Shown here piece after piece: positions 1-7,268 of a DNA stretch of 22,580 nt. The notes beneath the pieces are model-generated. The model worked only from the letters and a program-made list of their open reading frames with translations, made no database searches and was not told the DNA's origin. A program made the translations under genes and the position numbers. Numbering within the stretch: the first letter of the stretch is position 1; every line of letters begins with the position of its first letter. Origin of the DNA: Coriobacteriia bacterium (lineage in GTDB: Bacteria; Actinomycetota; Coriobacteriia; Coriobacteriales; Atopobiaceae); contig QAKZ01000019.1 of NCBI GenBank assembly GCA_003150175.1, forward strand, positions 1 through 22,580. The letters are read 5' to 3'.

Positions 1-688
1 GCGCGCTCGAGCAAGTCGGAGATGTTTGCCTTGACCTGCGCTTCGTTTACTCCGGCAAGCGGCTCGTACGAGACGGACGCGTCTTCTTCCTGGCCGATGG
101 CCGTCCAGTTGCCGGCCACCTTGGCGAAGCCGAGCGTCGCCTCCTTGGTCGCGCGGACCGAGTCGTTCTCGTAGGTGGCCTCGACCGTCGCCGTTGCGTA
201 GGCGGAGGCCCCGAACTGCGCGTTCGCGGGGTCGGAAGCCGCGCCTGCGCGTTTCGCGGACTTGACCTTCACGTCCTTGAGCGCGAGCTCGCCGGTGCCC
301 ACGCGGCGAGCGTCCCTGCCGACGACGTGATCGTCGCCGATGCCCGGACGCGCGTCATCGCCCCCGTCTATAACGGAGGTAAATGGGGAGACCCCGACGA
401 GCTCGCGCTCAAGGACGTGAAGGTCAAGTCCGCGAAACGCGCAGGCGCGGCTTCCGACCCCGCGAACGCGCAGTTCGGGGCCTCCGCCTACGCAACGGCG
501 ACGGTCGAGGCCACCTACGAGAACGACTCGGTCCGCGCGACCAAGGAGGCGACGCTCGGCTTCGCCAAGGTGGCCGGCAACTGGACGGCCATCGGCCAGG
601 AAGAAGACGCGTCCGTCTCGTACGAGCCGCTTGCCGGAGTAAACGAAGCGCAGGTCAAGGCAAACATCTCCGACTTGCTCGAGCGCGC
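1..688. repeat. Perfect 291-bp inverted repeat (arms 1-291 and 398-688) around a 106-bp spacer
   Basis: I compared bases 1-291 with the reverse complement of 398-688 line by line and found no mismatch; base i pairs with base 689-i. Identity breaks down at 292/397. The right arm and spacer belong to the coding frame of the gene ending at 1484, so the left arm is an antisense copy of that gene's interior. Such a long, error-free fold-back at the edge of a sequence is typical of an assembly or amplification chimera, but an invertible or recently duplicated segment would look the same. Confidence 0.95.
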
Positions 689-1484
689 CGAGCAGGGGAT
701 GCACGACACTTCGGGCGCAGGCTCCGCAAGCGGCTCCGGCACAGACTCAGCAGGCGCGGACACGAACGCAGGCGGCGGCATCGGCGAGCTCAGCCTCGCG
801 GGGATCTACGCCGACGGGAAGCTCGAGGTCGCATCTTCCGACTTCGACGCCGACGCGAAGACCGACGTCGTGCGCCTACACGCCGAGAAGGACGGCGCCT
901 TCGACAAGCGCTCCTGCGACATAGAGGCGACCTTCTCGTTCCGCTCGGTCAACGGCCTGTGGGAGATCACCGACACCAAGGTGCCCGCCGATGCCAAGGC
1001 GCGCGACTTCTCGCCGCTCATCGGCACGTGGGAGGGCACGTTCCAGACGCAAGAAACGGACGGCGGCAAGTGCCTGGCCGCGGCCGAGGCGCCGCTTGTG
1101 CTCACCATCGCCGCGCAGGAGGGCAAGGGAGCGGTCGACGGCTCGGGCTCGCAGCTCACCGGAAGCATCGATGTGCTCGCGCACTTCCATGCGCAGCCGT
1201 CCCGCGACTCGAAGTCCGCCGACGGCGACGAGGCGCTGCACGGGGTCGCGCTCACCGCGGGCTACGCCGGCGACACCGCCGAGAAGGGCCTCTCGTTCAC
1301 CGGGACGCTCCCCGACCAAGCGGGCGGCAAGGTCGACGTCGAGCTCGACTTCGGCCCCGGCGGCGACGCGACGGCCGCGGTCGCCAAGGTCACGACGAGC
1401 CACACCCGCACGTCTTCGTTCCTCTTTATCCCCTACTCCGAAACCGCGATGTACACCGACACCTACCTGCTCAGAAGGAAATAG
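327..1484 (+). CDS. Secreted or membrane-anchored protein of unknown function, C-terminal part (5' truncated)
   Basis: I do not recognise a named family. The first possible start in the displayed frame is GTG 327, but it has no ribosome binding site, and the frame stays open and protein-like upstream to about 292, where the inverted copy begins. The true N-terminus, probably with a signal or membrane anchor, is therefore missing. As read, the 385 residues form a first globular part (about 1-125), a flexible Gly/Ser/Ala/Asp-rich linker (about 126-150), a second part (about 150-225) and a beta-rich C-terminal domain that starts near the motif IGTWEGTF and resembles a lipocalin-like sandwich. 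The composition is acidic and Ala/Asp/Thr-rich with few Cys, as expected for an extracytoplasmic protein. There is no function call. Confidence 0.6.
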   Translation: MIVADARTRVIAPVYNGGKWGDPDELALKDVKVKSAKRAGAASDPANAQFGASAYATATVEATYENDSVRATKEATLGFAKVAGNWTAIGQEEDASVSYEPLAGVNEAQVKANISDLLERAEQGMHDTSGAGSASGSGTDSAGADTNAGGGIGELSLAGIYADGKLEVASSDFDADAKTDVVRLHAEKDGAFDKRSCDIEATFSFRSVNGLWEITDTKVPADAKARDFSPLIGTWEGTFQTQETDGGKCLAAAEAPLVLTIAAQEGKGAVDGSGSQLTGSIDVLAHFHAQPSRDSKSADGDEALHGVALTAGYAGDTAEKGLSFTGTLPDQAGGKVDVELDFGPGGDATAAVAKVTTSHTRTSSFLFIPYSETAMYTDTYLLRRK

Positions 1485-1545
1485 AAAGAGGCCCGTCGTC
1501 GACGGGTGGCACGACCGGCGGCCCCAATGACCGTTACCGGCGCAC

Positions 1546-1578
1546 AAAAAGGGCCCCGAGCATGACGCTCGGGACCCT
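1546..1578 (-). terminator. Intrinsic terminator of rpmE
   Basis: On the minus strand GGGTCCCGAGC and GCTCGGGGCCC form a stem with a short loop (1551-1578), followed by a run of five T (1546-1550). It lies 24-56 bases past the rpmE stop codon. No T-run follows on the plus strand, so it probably acts only on rpmE. A small GC hairpin near 1491-1506 lies just after the plus-strand gene. Confidence 0.8.
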
Positions 1579-1601
1579 TCGCGTTGCCATGAAGCGATGC
1601 G

Positions 1602-2036
1602 CTACTCGGCAGCGGCCTCGGTCTCGGCGGGAGCGTCGGCAGCCTCGGCCTCAGCGGCGGGAGCCTCGGCGGCAGCCTTGGCGGCCTCAGCGGCGGCCTT
1701 CTTCTCGTACTCAGCGGCACGAGCGGCCTTGGCGGCAGCCTTGGCCTCAGCGGCGGCCTTGCGGGCGGCCTCGGCCTCAGCGGCCTTGGCGGCCTTGGCG
1801 GCCTTGGCCTCCTGAGCCTTCTTGAGCTGGGCAGCGGCGGCGCCACCGAACTTGTCGGCGAAGCGCTGGACGCGGCCGCCGGTGTCGACGAGCTTCTGCT
1901 GGCCGGTGTAGAACGGGTGGCACTTGTCGCAGAGGTCGATGGTCATCTCGGGCTTGGTCGCACGCGTCTTCCACGTGTTGCCGCAGGTGCAGCGAACGGT
2001 GCACTCCACGTAATTCGGGTGAATACCTTGCTTCAT
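1602..2036 (-). CDS. rpmE: 50S ribosomal protein L31, zinc-binding type, with long Ala/Lys/Glu-rich C-terminal tail
   Basis: L31 is a large-subunit protein that helps bridge the two ribosomal subunits. The start is ATG 2036, preceded by AGGAGT; the frame stays open upstream, but nothing there looks like protein. Residues 1-65 are a complete L31 core ([12 protein letters not shown]...). It has the four zinc ligands of the C+ type: Cys16, Cys18, Cys36 and Cys39. Residues 66-144 form a low-complexity tail of Ala with Lys, Glu and Arg, basic first and acidic at the end, which should be one long helix. Ordinary bacterial L31 is about 65-90 residues, so the tail doubles the protein. The gene is monocistronic, divergent from coaX, with a structured leader and its own terminator. 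Confidence 0.95.
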   Translation of the reverse strand: MKQGIHPNYVECTVRCTCGNTWKTRATKPEMTIDLCDKCHPFYTGQQKLVDTGGRVQRFADKFGGAAAAQLKKAQEAKAAKAAKAAEAEAARKAAAEAKAAAKAARAAEYEKKAAAEAAKAAAEAPAAEAEAADAPAETEAAAE

Positions 2037-2105
2037 AGCAGGACTCCTGTTCGTCGGCCCTGGTTCCGACCAGGGCAGGGGTTTTGTCCTGGTTGTGGCC
2101 AGGAC
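2037..2105 (-). promoter_or_regulatory. Structured rpmE leader with two tandem stem-loops
   Basis: Two perfect hairpins lie in tandem in the leader on the minus strand. The upstream one pairs GTCCTGG with CCAGGAC (2086-2105); the downstream one pairs CCCTGG with CCAGGG (2058-2075) and ends about 10 bases before the AGGAGT ribosome binding site. L31 leaders that bind their own protein have been described in several bacterial groups, including, as I recall, Coriobacteria. That this is such an autoregulatory leader is an inference from position and structure. No good promoter hexamers could be fixed upstream. Confidence 0.6.
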
Positions 2106-2241
2106 GGTCAAGCTTTTCGAGTTTAACAGAACTCTCGCCGAGCTGTTCGAACGTTCTATGGAGATTTGCGTTACAGTTGGCGGGTAACGAGGGTCGCCGC
2201 GCGGCGGGGCCCGCACTTCCGGCCCGTCGAAAGGTCCCCAG

Positions 2242-3015
2242 ATGTTCCTCGCCATCGATGTGGGCAACACCCAGTCAACGCTCGGCCTCTTCAACGAGGA
2301 CGGGACCCTGGCACACGGCTGGCGCATGGCCACCGCCGCGACCGACACCTCGGACATGCTGCACGCGCGGCTCTACGGCTATTTCGCCAAGGACGGATTC
2401 GAGCTCGGCGACGTGACCGACGCCGCCGTGGCGAGCGTGGTCCCCGCGCTCCAGCGCGCCTGGCTGGTCTGCCTTCGCGAGCAGCTCGGCTGTGAGCCAT
2501 TGGTGGTCAGCGCCGCCTCCGACTACGGGATGCCCGTGGACATGCCCAACCCTGCCGCCGTCGGCGCCGACCGCATCGCCAACGCCGTCGCCGCCATTCA
2601 GGCCTACGGCGCGCCCGTGATCGTGGTCGACTTCGGCACCGCGACGAACATCGACGTCGTCGACGAGCGCGGCGCCTACCGCGGCGGCGCCATCAGCCCC
2701 GGCCTCATGCTGAGCGCGAGCGCGCTGTTCTCGAAGGCGGCCAAGCTCGCGAGCATCCCCGTGGTCGCCCCGGCCCGCGCGCTCGGCGACACGACCGAGA
2801 CCGCCATGCAGTCCGGCCTCGTCATTGGCGCGGCGGCACAGGCCGAGGGCCTCGTCGCGCGCATCAAGGCCGAGATCGGCTGCCCCGACGCGACCGTGGT
2901 GGGCACCGGCGGGCTCGCGCGGACCGTGAGCGCCGCGACGAACCTCTTTGACGCGATCGACCCCGACCTCACCCTGCGCGGCATCCGCGAGATCTGGCTG
3001 CGCCAGACAAAGTAA
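2242..3015 (+). CDS. coaX: Type III pantothenate kinase
   Basis: This enzyme phosphorylates pantothenate with ATP, the first step of coenzyme A synthesis, in the cytoplasm. The type III enzyme is not feedback-inhibited by CoA and belongs to the ASKHA fold. The 257 residues match the usual length. The N-terminal phosphate loop is visible as AIDVGNTQ (residues 4-11), GADRIAN lies at about 108-114 with the catalytic Asp, and [10 protein letters not shown] (from about 129) and GGAISPGL follow in order. The start ATG 2242 has only a weak site, GAAAGG, upstream. It is transcribed alone, divergent from rpmE, and its stop codon touches a strong hairpin terminator. Confidence 0.95.
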   Translation: MFLAIDVGNTQSTLGLFNEDGTLAHGWRMATAATDTSDMLHARLYGYFAKDGFELGDVTDAAVASVVPALQRAWLVCLREQLGCEPLVVSAASDYGMPVDMPNPAAVGADRIANAVAAIQAYGAPVIVVDFGTATNIDVVDERGAYRGGAISPGLMLSASALFSKAAKLASIPVVAPARALGDTTETAMQSGLVIGAAAQAEGLVARIKAEIGCPDATVVGTGGLARTVSAATNLFDAIDPDLTLRGIREIWLRQTK

Positions 3016-3099
3016 GAAGAAAGAAGCCCGTCCTTCGCGCAGGTGGAGGTATCGCCCGCAAGGCGCGTGGGCTTTAGGGCGATACGGGCTTCTTTCTTC
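3016..3099. terminator. Long branched hairpin terminator after coaX
   Basis: A perfect 15-bp stem joins 3016-3030 to 3085-3099 (GAAGAAAGAAGCCCG with its complement). Directly inside the right arm, 3077-3084 pairs with 3050-3057 (GGGCGATA/TATCGCCC), leaving 3031-3049 as a side loop. The outer stem starts on the base after the coaX stop codon. The purine-rich left arm and pyrimidine-rich right arm supply a T-rich run, TTCTTTCTTC, at the end of the plus-strand structure. Confidence 0.75.
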
Positions 3100-3133
3100 C
3101 CTGTCGACGGCGGCGTCGAACGAAGCACGGGCT

Positions 3134-3346
3134 CACGGGAATCCGGCAGCGTCGGTAATCCTGCACGGAAGGCACAGTCACCGGAACCCGGGACCGTCGG
3201 TAATCCCGCACGGGTTTTCCGGACCGTCGGTAATGCGTGCGCGGGAATCCGGGAGCGTCGGTGCCGACACCCCTGAATTCCCGTGCAGGATTACCGACAC
3301 TCCCGGATTTTGGTGCGGGATTACCGACGCTGCCGGATTCACGTGC
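3134..3346. repeat. Cluster of six REP-like elements, four direct and two inverted
   Basis: The gap of 351 bases between coaX and the next gene holds six diverged copies of a unit of about 33 bases built on GAATCCGGNAGCGTCGGTAA followed by TCCYGCACGG. Forward copies lie at about 3134-3168, 3179-3213, 3212-3244 and 3241-3268 (the last truncated). Reverse copies lie at 3275-3313 and 3314-3346. The outermost copies (first and sixth) match over about 27 of 28 positions and could fold together, and the fourth and fifth meet at GTCGGTGCCGAC. No protein-like frame was found. This resembles REP/BIME arrays. Confidence 0.85.
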
Positions 3347-3366
3347 AACGCCTACAGAATCGCAGG

Positions 3367-3867
3367 CTAGAGCGCGCGGACCGAGGCCTGACCGGGGGCG
3401 ATCTCGACCTCGCGGCCGTCGAGGAGCTTGACGGTGACGCGGCCCCAGATGTCGATGCCCGCAAGGCGGCCCTTGCAGGCGATGGTCCCGTCGCGGCGCA
3501 CGACCTCGACGGGCTTGTTCATAAGCAGGCAAGCGTCGAAGTAGTCCTCGAGCACCGCGGCAAGAGGCCCGGCCTTGCTGCCGGCGGCGACGGCCTCGGC
3601 CCAGGCGTCCACCCGCGCGGCTGCCGCGTCCATCGCGGCGTCGTCGGCGGCATCACCCTCGAGCTCGCAGGAGACATAGACGCCCTCGTCGTCGTAGCCC
3701 GCGCGCGTGGCCACGTGCGCCAGCGGCGCCCCCGCGTCGCCGACGACGTCGTGCGGCCACGCGACATGCGCGCCCATGGCCTCCGCGGCGCCGAGCGCAG
3801 CCACGAAGGGAACGCCGTCGATGAAGCCCATCGGCACCTTCGGCCGCAGAATCGCAGCTACACCCAT
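3367..3867 (-). CDS. Biotin-protein-ligase-like protein lacking the catalytic loop
   Basis: The 166 residues align by eye with the C-terminal two thirds of biotin protein ligase (BirA). ILRPKVPM matches the strand after the catalytic loop, AWPHDVV sits where KWPNDI is found, and the end (NKPVEVVRRDG...GIDIWGRVTVKL...VEIAPG) matches the SH3-like C-terminal domain. The GRGRxGR loop that binds biotinyl-AMP is absent because the protein starts just after it. The Lys of KWPND is Ala, and the K-AGI lysine is not apparent. It is therefore unlikely to biotinylate alone. ATG 3867 follows GGGGGAG and overlaps the folP-folK stop by 10 bases, implying translational coupling. It could be a degenerate ligase, a regulator or a binding domain. 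The family call is by eye. Confidence 0.65.
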   Translation of the reverse strand: MGVAAILRPKVPMGFIDGVPFVAALGAAEAMGAHVAWPHDVVGDAGAPLAHVATRAGYDDEGVYVSCELEGDAADDAAMDAAAARVDAWAEAVAAGSKAGPLAAVLEDYFDACLLMNKPVEVVRRDGTIACKGRLAGIDIWGRVTVKLLDGREVEIAPGQASVRAL

Positions 3868-5321
3868 GAGATCTCCCCCAGGTCGGAGGTCACGGCGCCC
3901 ACGCGCTCCTCGCGCGGGGCGACCTCGACGCCGCCGTGCTGCAGGAAGCGCACCGGGTTGTGCATCAGGTCCTCCATCGGCACGATCACGTAATCGCGCT
4001 CGCCCAGGCGCGGGTGCGGCAAGGTGAGCTTGCGGCCCTGGTGCGCCTCCCCCTCGACCCACACGAGGTCGCAGTCGATGATGCGCGCGGCATGGCCGGG
4101 CTTCTTTGGGTCGCGCTCGACGTCGTGCTTGCGGCCGAGCTGCTCCTCGACCTTGAGCAGGTGCCCCATGAGCACGAGGGGGTGGAGCTCGGTGCGGATC
4201 TCGGCCACGCAGTTGGCCACCGGCGTGGCGATGCCATAGGCCGGCTCGGTCTCATAGGCATGGCTCACGTTCGCCACGCAGGTCAGCGGGATCTGGTCGA
4301 TGAGCTGCACGGCGCGCGTGAGGTTGGCCACGCGATCGCCCACGTTGGAGCCCAGGCTCACGAAGCCTTGGCGCGGGTCCTTCTCGGTGACGGCCCAGTA
4401 CGCGTTGACGGCCTGCGCGCAGCCGGCGACGTCGTGGACGCGCAGGATGCGCGCGCCGTTGGCGACCCCCGCGATGCAGATGCCCTGTGTAGCGGCGTCG
4501 CGGTCCGCCGCCGTATCCACGCCCGAGACGGCGCCGACGAAGCGCTTGCGGCTCACGGCAGTGCACAGCGGGTAGCCCATCGAGACCATCGAGCGCGTGG
4601 CGCGCTGGATAACCACGTCCTCGTCGGCGAACTTGTCGAAGCCCGGGCCCGGGTCGATGCAGATCCGGTCGCGCGAGACGCCCGCCCGCATGAGCACGCG
4701 GGCCTGGTCGCCGAGGAAGCCCATGATCTGGCGCATGATCGCCGCCTGGTCGGGCAGGGTGAAGCGGTGCTGAGAAACGCCGCCGCCCATGGCGAGCGCC
4801 GCCGTCGAGCGGGCAGGGCGCGAGTCGTCGAGCTGGACCTCCTTGCGCGTCGTCGCCGGACGCGTGCCAAGACCGGCCTTGTTCCAGTGCATGACGATGC
4901 AGCCGCACTCGGTCTCGGCGGCGACCTCGACCATCTTCGGGTCGGTGAAGCCGGTCACGTCGTTGATGATCGCGGCGCCCAGGCGCGCGCAGATCCTGGC
5001 GACGTCGGCGTGGCGCGTATCGACCGAGACGACGGCCCCCTCGGCCACGAGCGCGCGGACCACGGGGACGATGCGGCGGGCCTCCTCCTCGCTGGCGACG
5101 GGGCGGTGACCGGGGCGCGTGGACTCGCCGCCCACGTCGATGATGTCGGCGCCCTCGTCAAGCATCTGCAGGCCGTGCGCGATGGCGGCCTCCGCGTCGA
5201 GGTTCTCGCCGCCGTCCGAGAACGAGTCCGGCGTCACGTTGAGGACGCCCATGATGCGCGGGCGCGCGAGGCTGATCTCGTGTTTTCCGCAGCGCCAGAC
5301 GGCGCGGTTCTCCCTGAGCAT
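3858..5321 (-). CDS. folP-folK: Dihydropteroate synthase / HPPK fusion (FolP-FolK)
   Basis: This bifunctional folate enzyme combines pyrophosphorylation of hydroxymethyl-dihydropterin (HPPK) with its condensation to p-aminobenzoate (DHPS). The start is ATG 5321 because GAGGAG lies directly before it; an ATG six codons upstream has no site. DHPS occupies about 1-310: GVLNVTPDSFSDGG (25-38), DVGGESTRPG, SVDTR, INDVTG, IDPGPGFDKF and SRKRF. HPPK occupies about 318-487: VSLGSNVGDR, YETEPAYG, RIIDCDLV (about 413-420) and LPHPRLGERDYV. The DHPS order is complete, but the usual MHM.G.P stretch is replaced by MHWNKAGLG and an insert of roughly 30-35 residues. A TACAAT -10 box lies at 5373-5378. The next gene overlaps its 3' end. 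Confidence 0.95.
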   Translation of the reverse strand: MLRENRAVWRCGKHEISLARPRIMGVLNVTPDSFSDGGENLDAEAAIAHGLQMLDEGADIIDVGGESTRPGHRPVASEEEARRIVPVVRALVAEGAVVSVDTRHADVARICARLGAAIINDVTGFTDPKMVEVAAETECGCIVMHWNKAGLGTRPATTRKEVQLDDSRPARSTAALAMGGGVSQHRFTLPDQAAIMRQIMGFLGDQARVLMRAGVSRDRICIDPGPGFDKFADEDVVIQRATRSMVSMGYPLCTAVSRKRFVGAVSGVDTAADRDAATQGICIAGVANGARILRVHDVAGCAQAVNAYWAVTEKDPRQGFVSLGSNVGDRVANLTRAVQLIDQIPLTCVANVSHAYETEPAYGIATPVANCVAEIRTELHPLVLMGHLLKVEEQLGRKHDVERDPKKPGHAARIIDCDLVWVEGEAHQGRKLTLPHPRLGERDYVIVPMEDLMHNPVRFLQHGGVEVAPREERVGAVTSDLGEISWV

Positions 5322-5420
5322 GGGCGCTCCTCTTTGCATCGAATCGGGTTGTGGGTCGGGTCAAACAAGCCAATTGTACCCGCTGGGGGGCGCGGCGCCG
5401 GCGGGCCGCGGGCAACGTCC

Positions 5421-6173
5421 TCAGAAGTCGAACGCCCGGGCGATGTCGCAGGCGCACACGAGGTCGGCGGCGCGGTCCTGCGGCGTGGGCTGCTTGTTCA
5501 CGATGGCGATGTGATCGCCGCGGAAGTACTGCACGAGCCCCGCGGCCGGGTACACCACGAGCGATGTCCCGCCGATGATCAGCAAGTCGGCGTCGGCGAT
5601 GGCCTCGATGGCGCCCTCGACCACGTCGTTGTCGAGGCTTTCGCCGTAGAGCACGACGTCGGGCTTGATGAGCCCGCCACACTCGGGGCAGTGCGGCACG
5701 CCCTCGGCGTCGTCGTGCGAACGGTCCAAGATCCACTCGGCCGAGTAGACGGCGCCGCAGCGGCGGCAGACGTTGCGATGCACCGACCCGTGCAGCTCGA
5801 ATACGTTGCGCGAGCCCGCCGCCTGGTGCAGGCCGTCGATGTTCTGCGTGACGACGGCGGTGAGCTTGCCGGCCGCCTCGAGCTCGGCGAGCTTGCGGTG
5901 CGCCTGGTTGGGCTTGGCGTCGAGCGCGATCATGCGCTCGCGGTAGAACTCGTAGAACTCCGCCGTGTGCTCGCAGAAGAACTGATGGCCGAGCATGGTC
6001 TCGGGAGGGTACTTGAAGTGTTGGTGGTACAGGCCGTCCTCGCTACGGAAGTCGGGGATGCCGCTGGCGGTCGAGACCCCCGCCCCGCCAAAGAAGACCA
6101 CCTTCTGCGCACCATCGATATTTGCCTTGAGCTGGGACGCGGCCTTCGCCGGGTCCGTGATCGCATGTGTCAT
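5421..6173 (-). CDS. cobB: NAD-dependent protein deacylase, sirtuin family
   Basis: Sirtuins remove acyl groups from lysines, consuming NAD+ and giving nicotinamide and O-acyl-ADP-ribose. The 250 residues have normal length and all hallmarks: GAGVSTASGIPDFR (about 30-43) for NAD, TQNIDGLH, the catalytic His in ELHG (about residue 125), and a zinc ribbon made of CRRC and CPEC. The C-terminal half has GGTSLVVYPAAGL and IVNKQPT, the usual NAD-site strands. ATG 6173 follows AGGAGGAG at ideal spacing. The gene is divergent from the patatin-like gene. A much longer frame that runs on through 8132 is antisense noise. The symbol cobB follows common bacterial usage; substrates cannot be read from sequence. 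Confidence 0.95.
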   Translation of the reverse strand: MTHAITDPAKAASQLKANIDGAQKVVFFGGAGVSTASGIPDFRSEDGLYHQHFKYPPETMLGHQFFCEHTAEFYEFYRERMIALDAKPNQAHRKLAELEAAGKLTAVVTQNIDGLHQAAGSRNVFELHGSVHRNVCRRCGAVYSAEWILDRSHDDAEGVPHCPECGGLIKPDVVLYGESLDNDVVEGAIEAIADADLLIIGGTSLVVYPAAGLVQYFRGDHIAIVNKQPTPQDRAADLVCACDIARAFDF

Positions 6174-6208
6174 GCGCTCCTCCTCGCGCTCGTGCCTACA
6201 TCTGAGGA

Positions 6209-6214
6209 AGTATA
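6209..6214 (-). promoter_or_regulatory. Candidate -10 box for the sirtuin gene
   Basis: TATACT on the minus strand matches the -10 consensus in five of six positions and lies 36 bases before the start codon. The -35 position, CCAAAC at 17 bases, is poor, so this is a tentative site. Confidence 0.4.
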
Positions 6215-6281
6215 GGTCGTGCGCGCGGAGGGTTTGGGTACATACTGTTTGTTGACTCTGATTCGAAAGGTGGCATGCGCC

Positions 6282-7241
6282 GTGGAGAACGCCGCAAAGA
6301 AGCTCGAAAGCAACGTGACCGACTGCGCCCTCGTGTTCGAGGGCGGCGGCTACCGGGCGGGCTACACCGCGGCGATGGCGAACGTGCTCCTCGCCAACGG
6401 AATCTACTTCGACTACGTGTGCGGCGTAAGCGCCGGCGCGAGCAACACCGTCGACTACCTGAGCCGCGACCAGAAGCGCACGAGGGACGCCTTCGCCTCG
6501 ACCGACTGGGTGAGCGGCCACGTCGGCCTGCCGTCGATCGCCCACGGCACCGGCTACTTCGACGCCGACGCCATCTACGAGGGCGCCGTCGTCAACGGGA
6601 CCTTCCCCTTCGATTGGGAGACCTTCCGCGCGAACCCCGCCGGCTTCGGCCTGCAGGCCTTCAACCGCGACACTGGCCGCACGGTGCGGTTCGGCCGCGA
6701 CGACGCGACCGAGCTCATGGGCCTCATCGACTTCGTGCGCGCGAGCTCGACGCTGCCGGGCATGATGCGGCCCAAGCCCATCGACGGGCACGTCCTCTAC
6801 GACGGCGGGCTCGGGCAGGGCGCGGGCATCGGCGTGTGCATGGCGGAGGCCGCCGGGTACGAGAAGTTCGTCTTTTTGGCCACGCGCGAGAAGGGCTACC
6901 GCAAGACCGAGCCCGCGCCCGCGGAGGTCGCGGTGATCAAGCGCGCCGCGGCCGACTACCCCTACCTGCGCCAGGCGTTGCTCACGCGCTGGGAGCGCTA
7001 CAACGCCGAGCTCGACCGCGTGGAGGGGCTCGCCGCCGAAGGGCGCTGCCTGATCATCTACCCCGACCACATGCCGGTGAGCAGCACGACGGTGAGCCCC
7101 GCCAAACTCGAGGCTTCTTACCAGATGGGCTGGCAGCAGGCGGTGCGCGACCTGCCGCGCGTGCGCGAGTTCGTCTTTGGCGACCGCGACGCCGGCCCGC
7201 ACGGCCCCAACGGCTGGGACGGCTACATCACCATCGGCTAG
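6282..7241 (+). CDS. Patatin-like phospholipase family hydrolase
   Basis: This is an alpha/beta serine hydrolase with a Ser-Asp dyad, in the group of bacterial patatin-like (RssA/YjjU-type) proteins, expected to hydrolyse acyl esters of lipids. With the GTG start at 6282 the protein has 319 residues. The oxyanion loop is FEGGGYRAG (19-27), the nucleophile is Ser50 in GVSAG (48-52), and the acid is Asp174 in DGG (174-176). AAGGTGG lies eight bases before GTG 6282; GTG 6219 and GTG 6270 are in frame but less supported. No signal peptide or membrane segment is seen, so it is probably cytoplasmic or peripheral. It is 27 bases from the exonuclease gene and may share its transcript. The lipid substrate is unknown. 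Confidence 0.9.
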   Translation: MENAAKKLESNVTDCALVFEGGGYRAGYTAAMANVLLANGIYFDYVCGVSAGASNTVDYLSRDQKRTRDAFASTDWVSGHVGLPSIAHGTGYFDADAIYEGAVVNGTFPFDWETFRANPAGFGLQAFNRDTGRTVRFGRDDATELMGLIDFVRASSTLPGMMRPKPIDGHVLYDGGLGQGAGIGVCMAEAAGYEKFVFLATREKGYRKTEPAPAEVAVIKRAAADYPYLRQALLTRWERYNAELDRVEGLAAEGRCLIIYPDHMPVSSTTVSPAKLEASYQMGWQQAVRDLPRVREFVFGDRDAGPHGPNGWDGYITIG

Positions 7242-7268
7242 CTCGCCCGGCGTGGATTGGGGACTCGG

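Noticed and set aside
383..1825. A 480-residue Arg-rich reading frame on the plus strand
   Set aside because: It is a second-frame shadow of the real gene at 327-1484 and of antisense rpmE; its Arg/Gly/Pro/Ala composition is that of GC-rich noise.
1602..1830. A tandem-repeat or CRISPR-like array in the rpmE 3' region
   Set aside because: The repetition comes from Ala/Lys/Glu codons of the L31 tail, with no regular unit and spacer.
2150..2165. LexA/SOS-type operator near GTTCGAACGTTC between rpmE and coaX
   Set aside because: The Gram-positive LexA box needs GAAC-N4-GTTC; here the halves directly abut and neither flanking gene is an SOS gene.
3134..3346. CRISPR array
   Set aside because: The repeats occur in both orientations with almost no unique spacers and no cas genes nearby.
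3936..6215. A 759-residue plus-strand frame over folP-folK and the sirtuin gene
   Set aside because: It is antisense to two clear genes; its His/Val/Asp/Arg-rich composition is typical of reverse-complement frames of high-GC genes.
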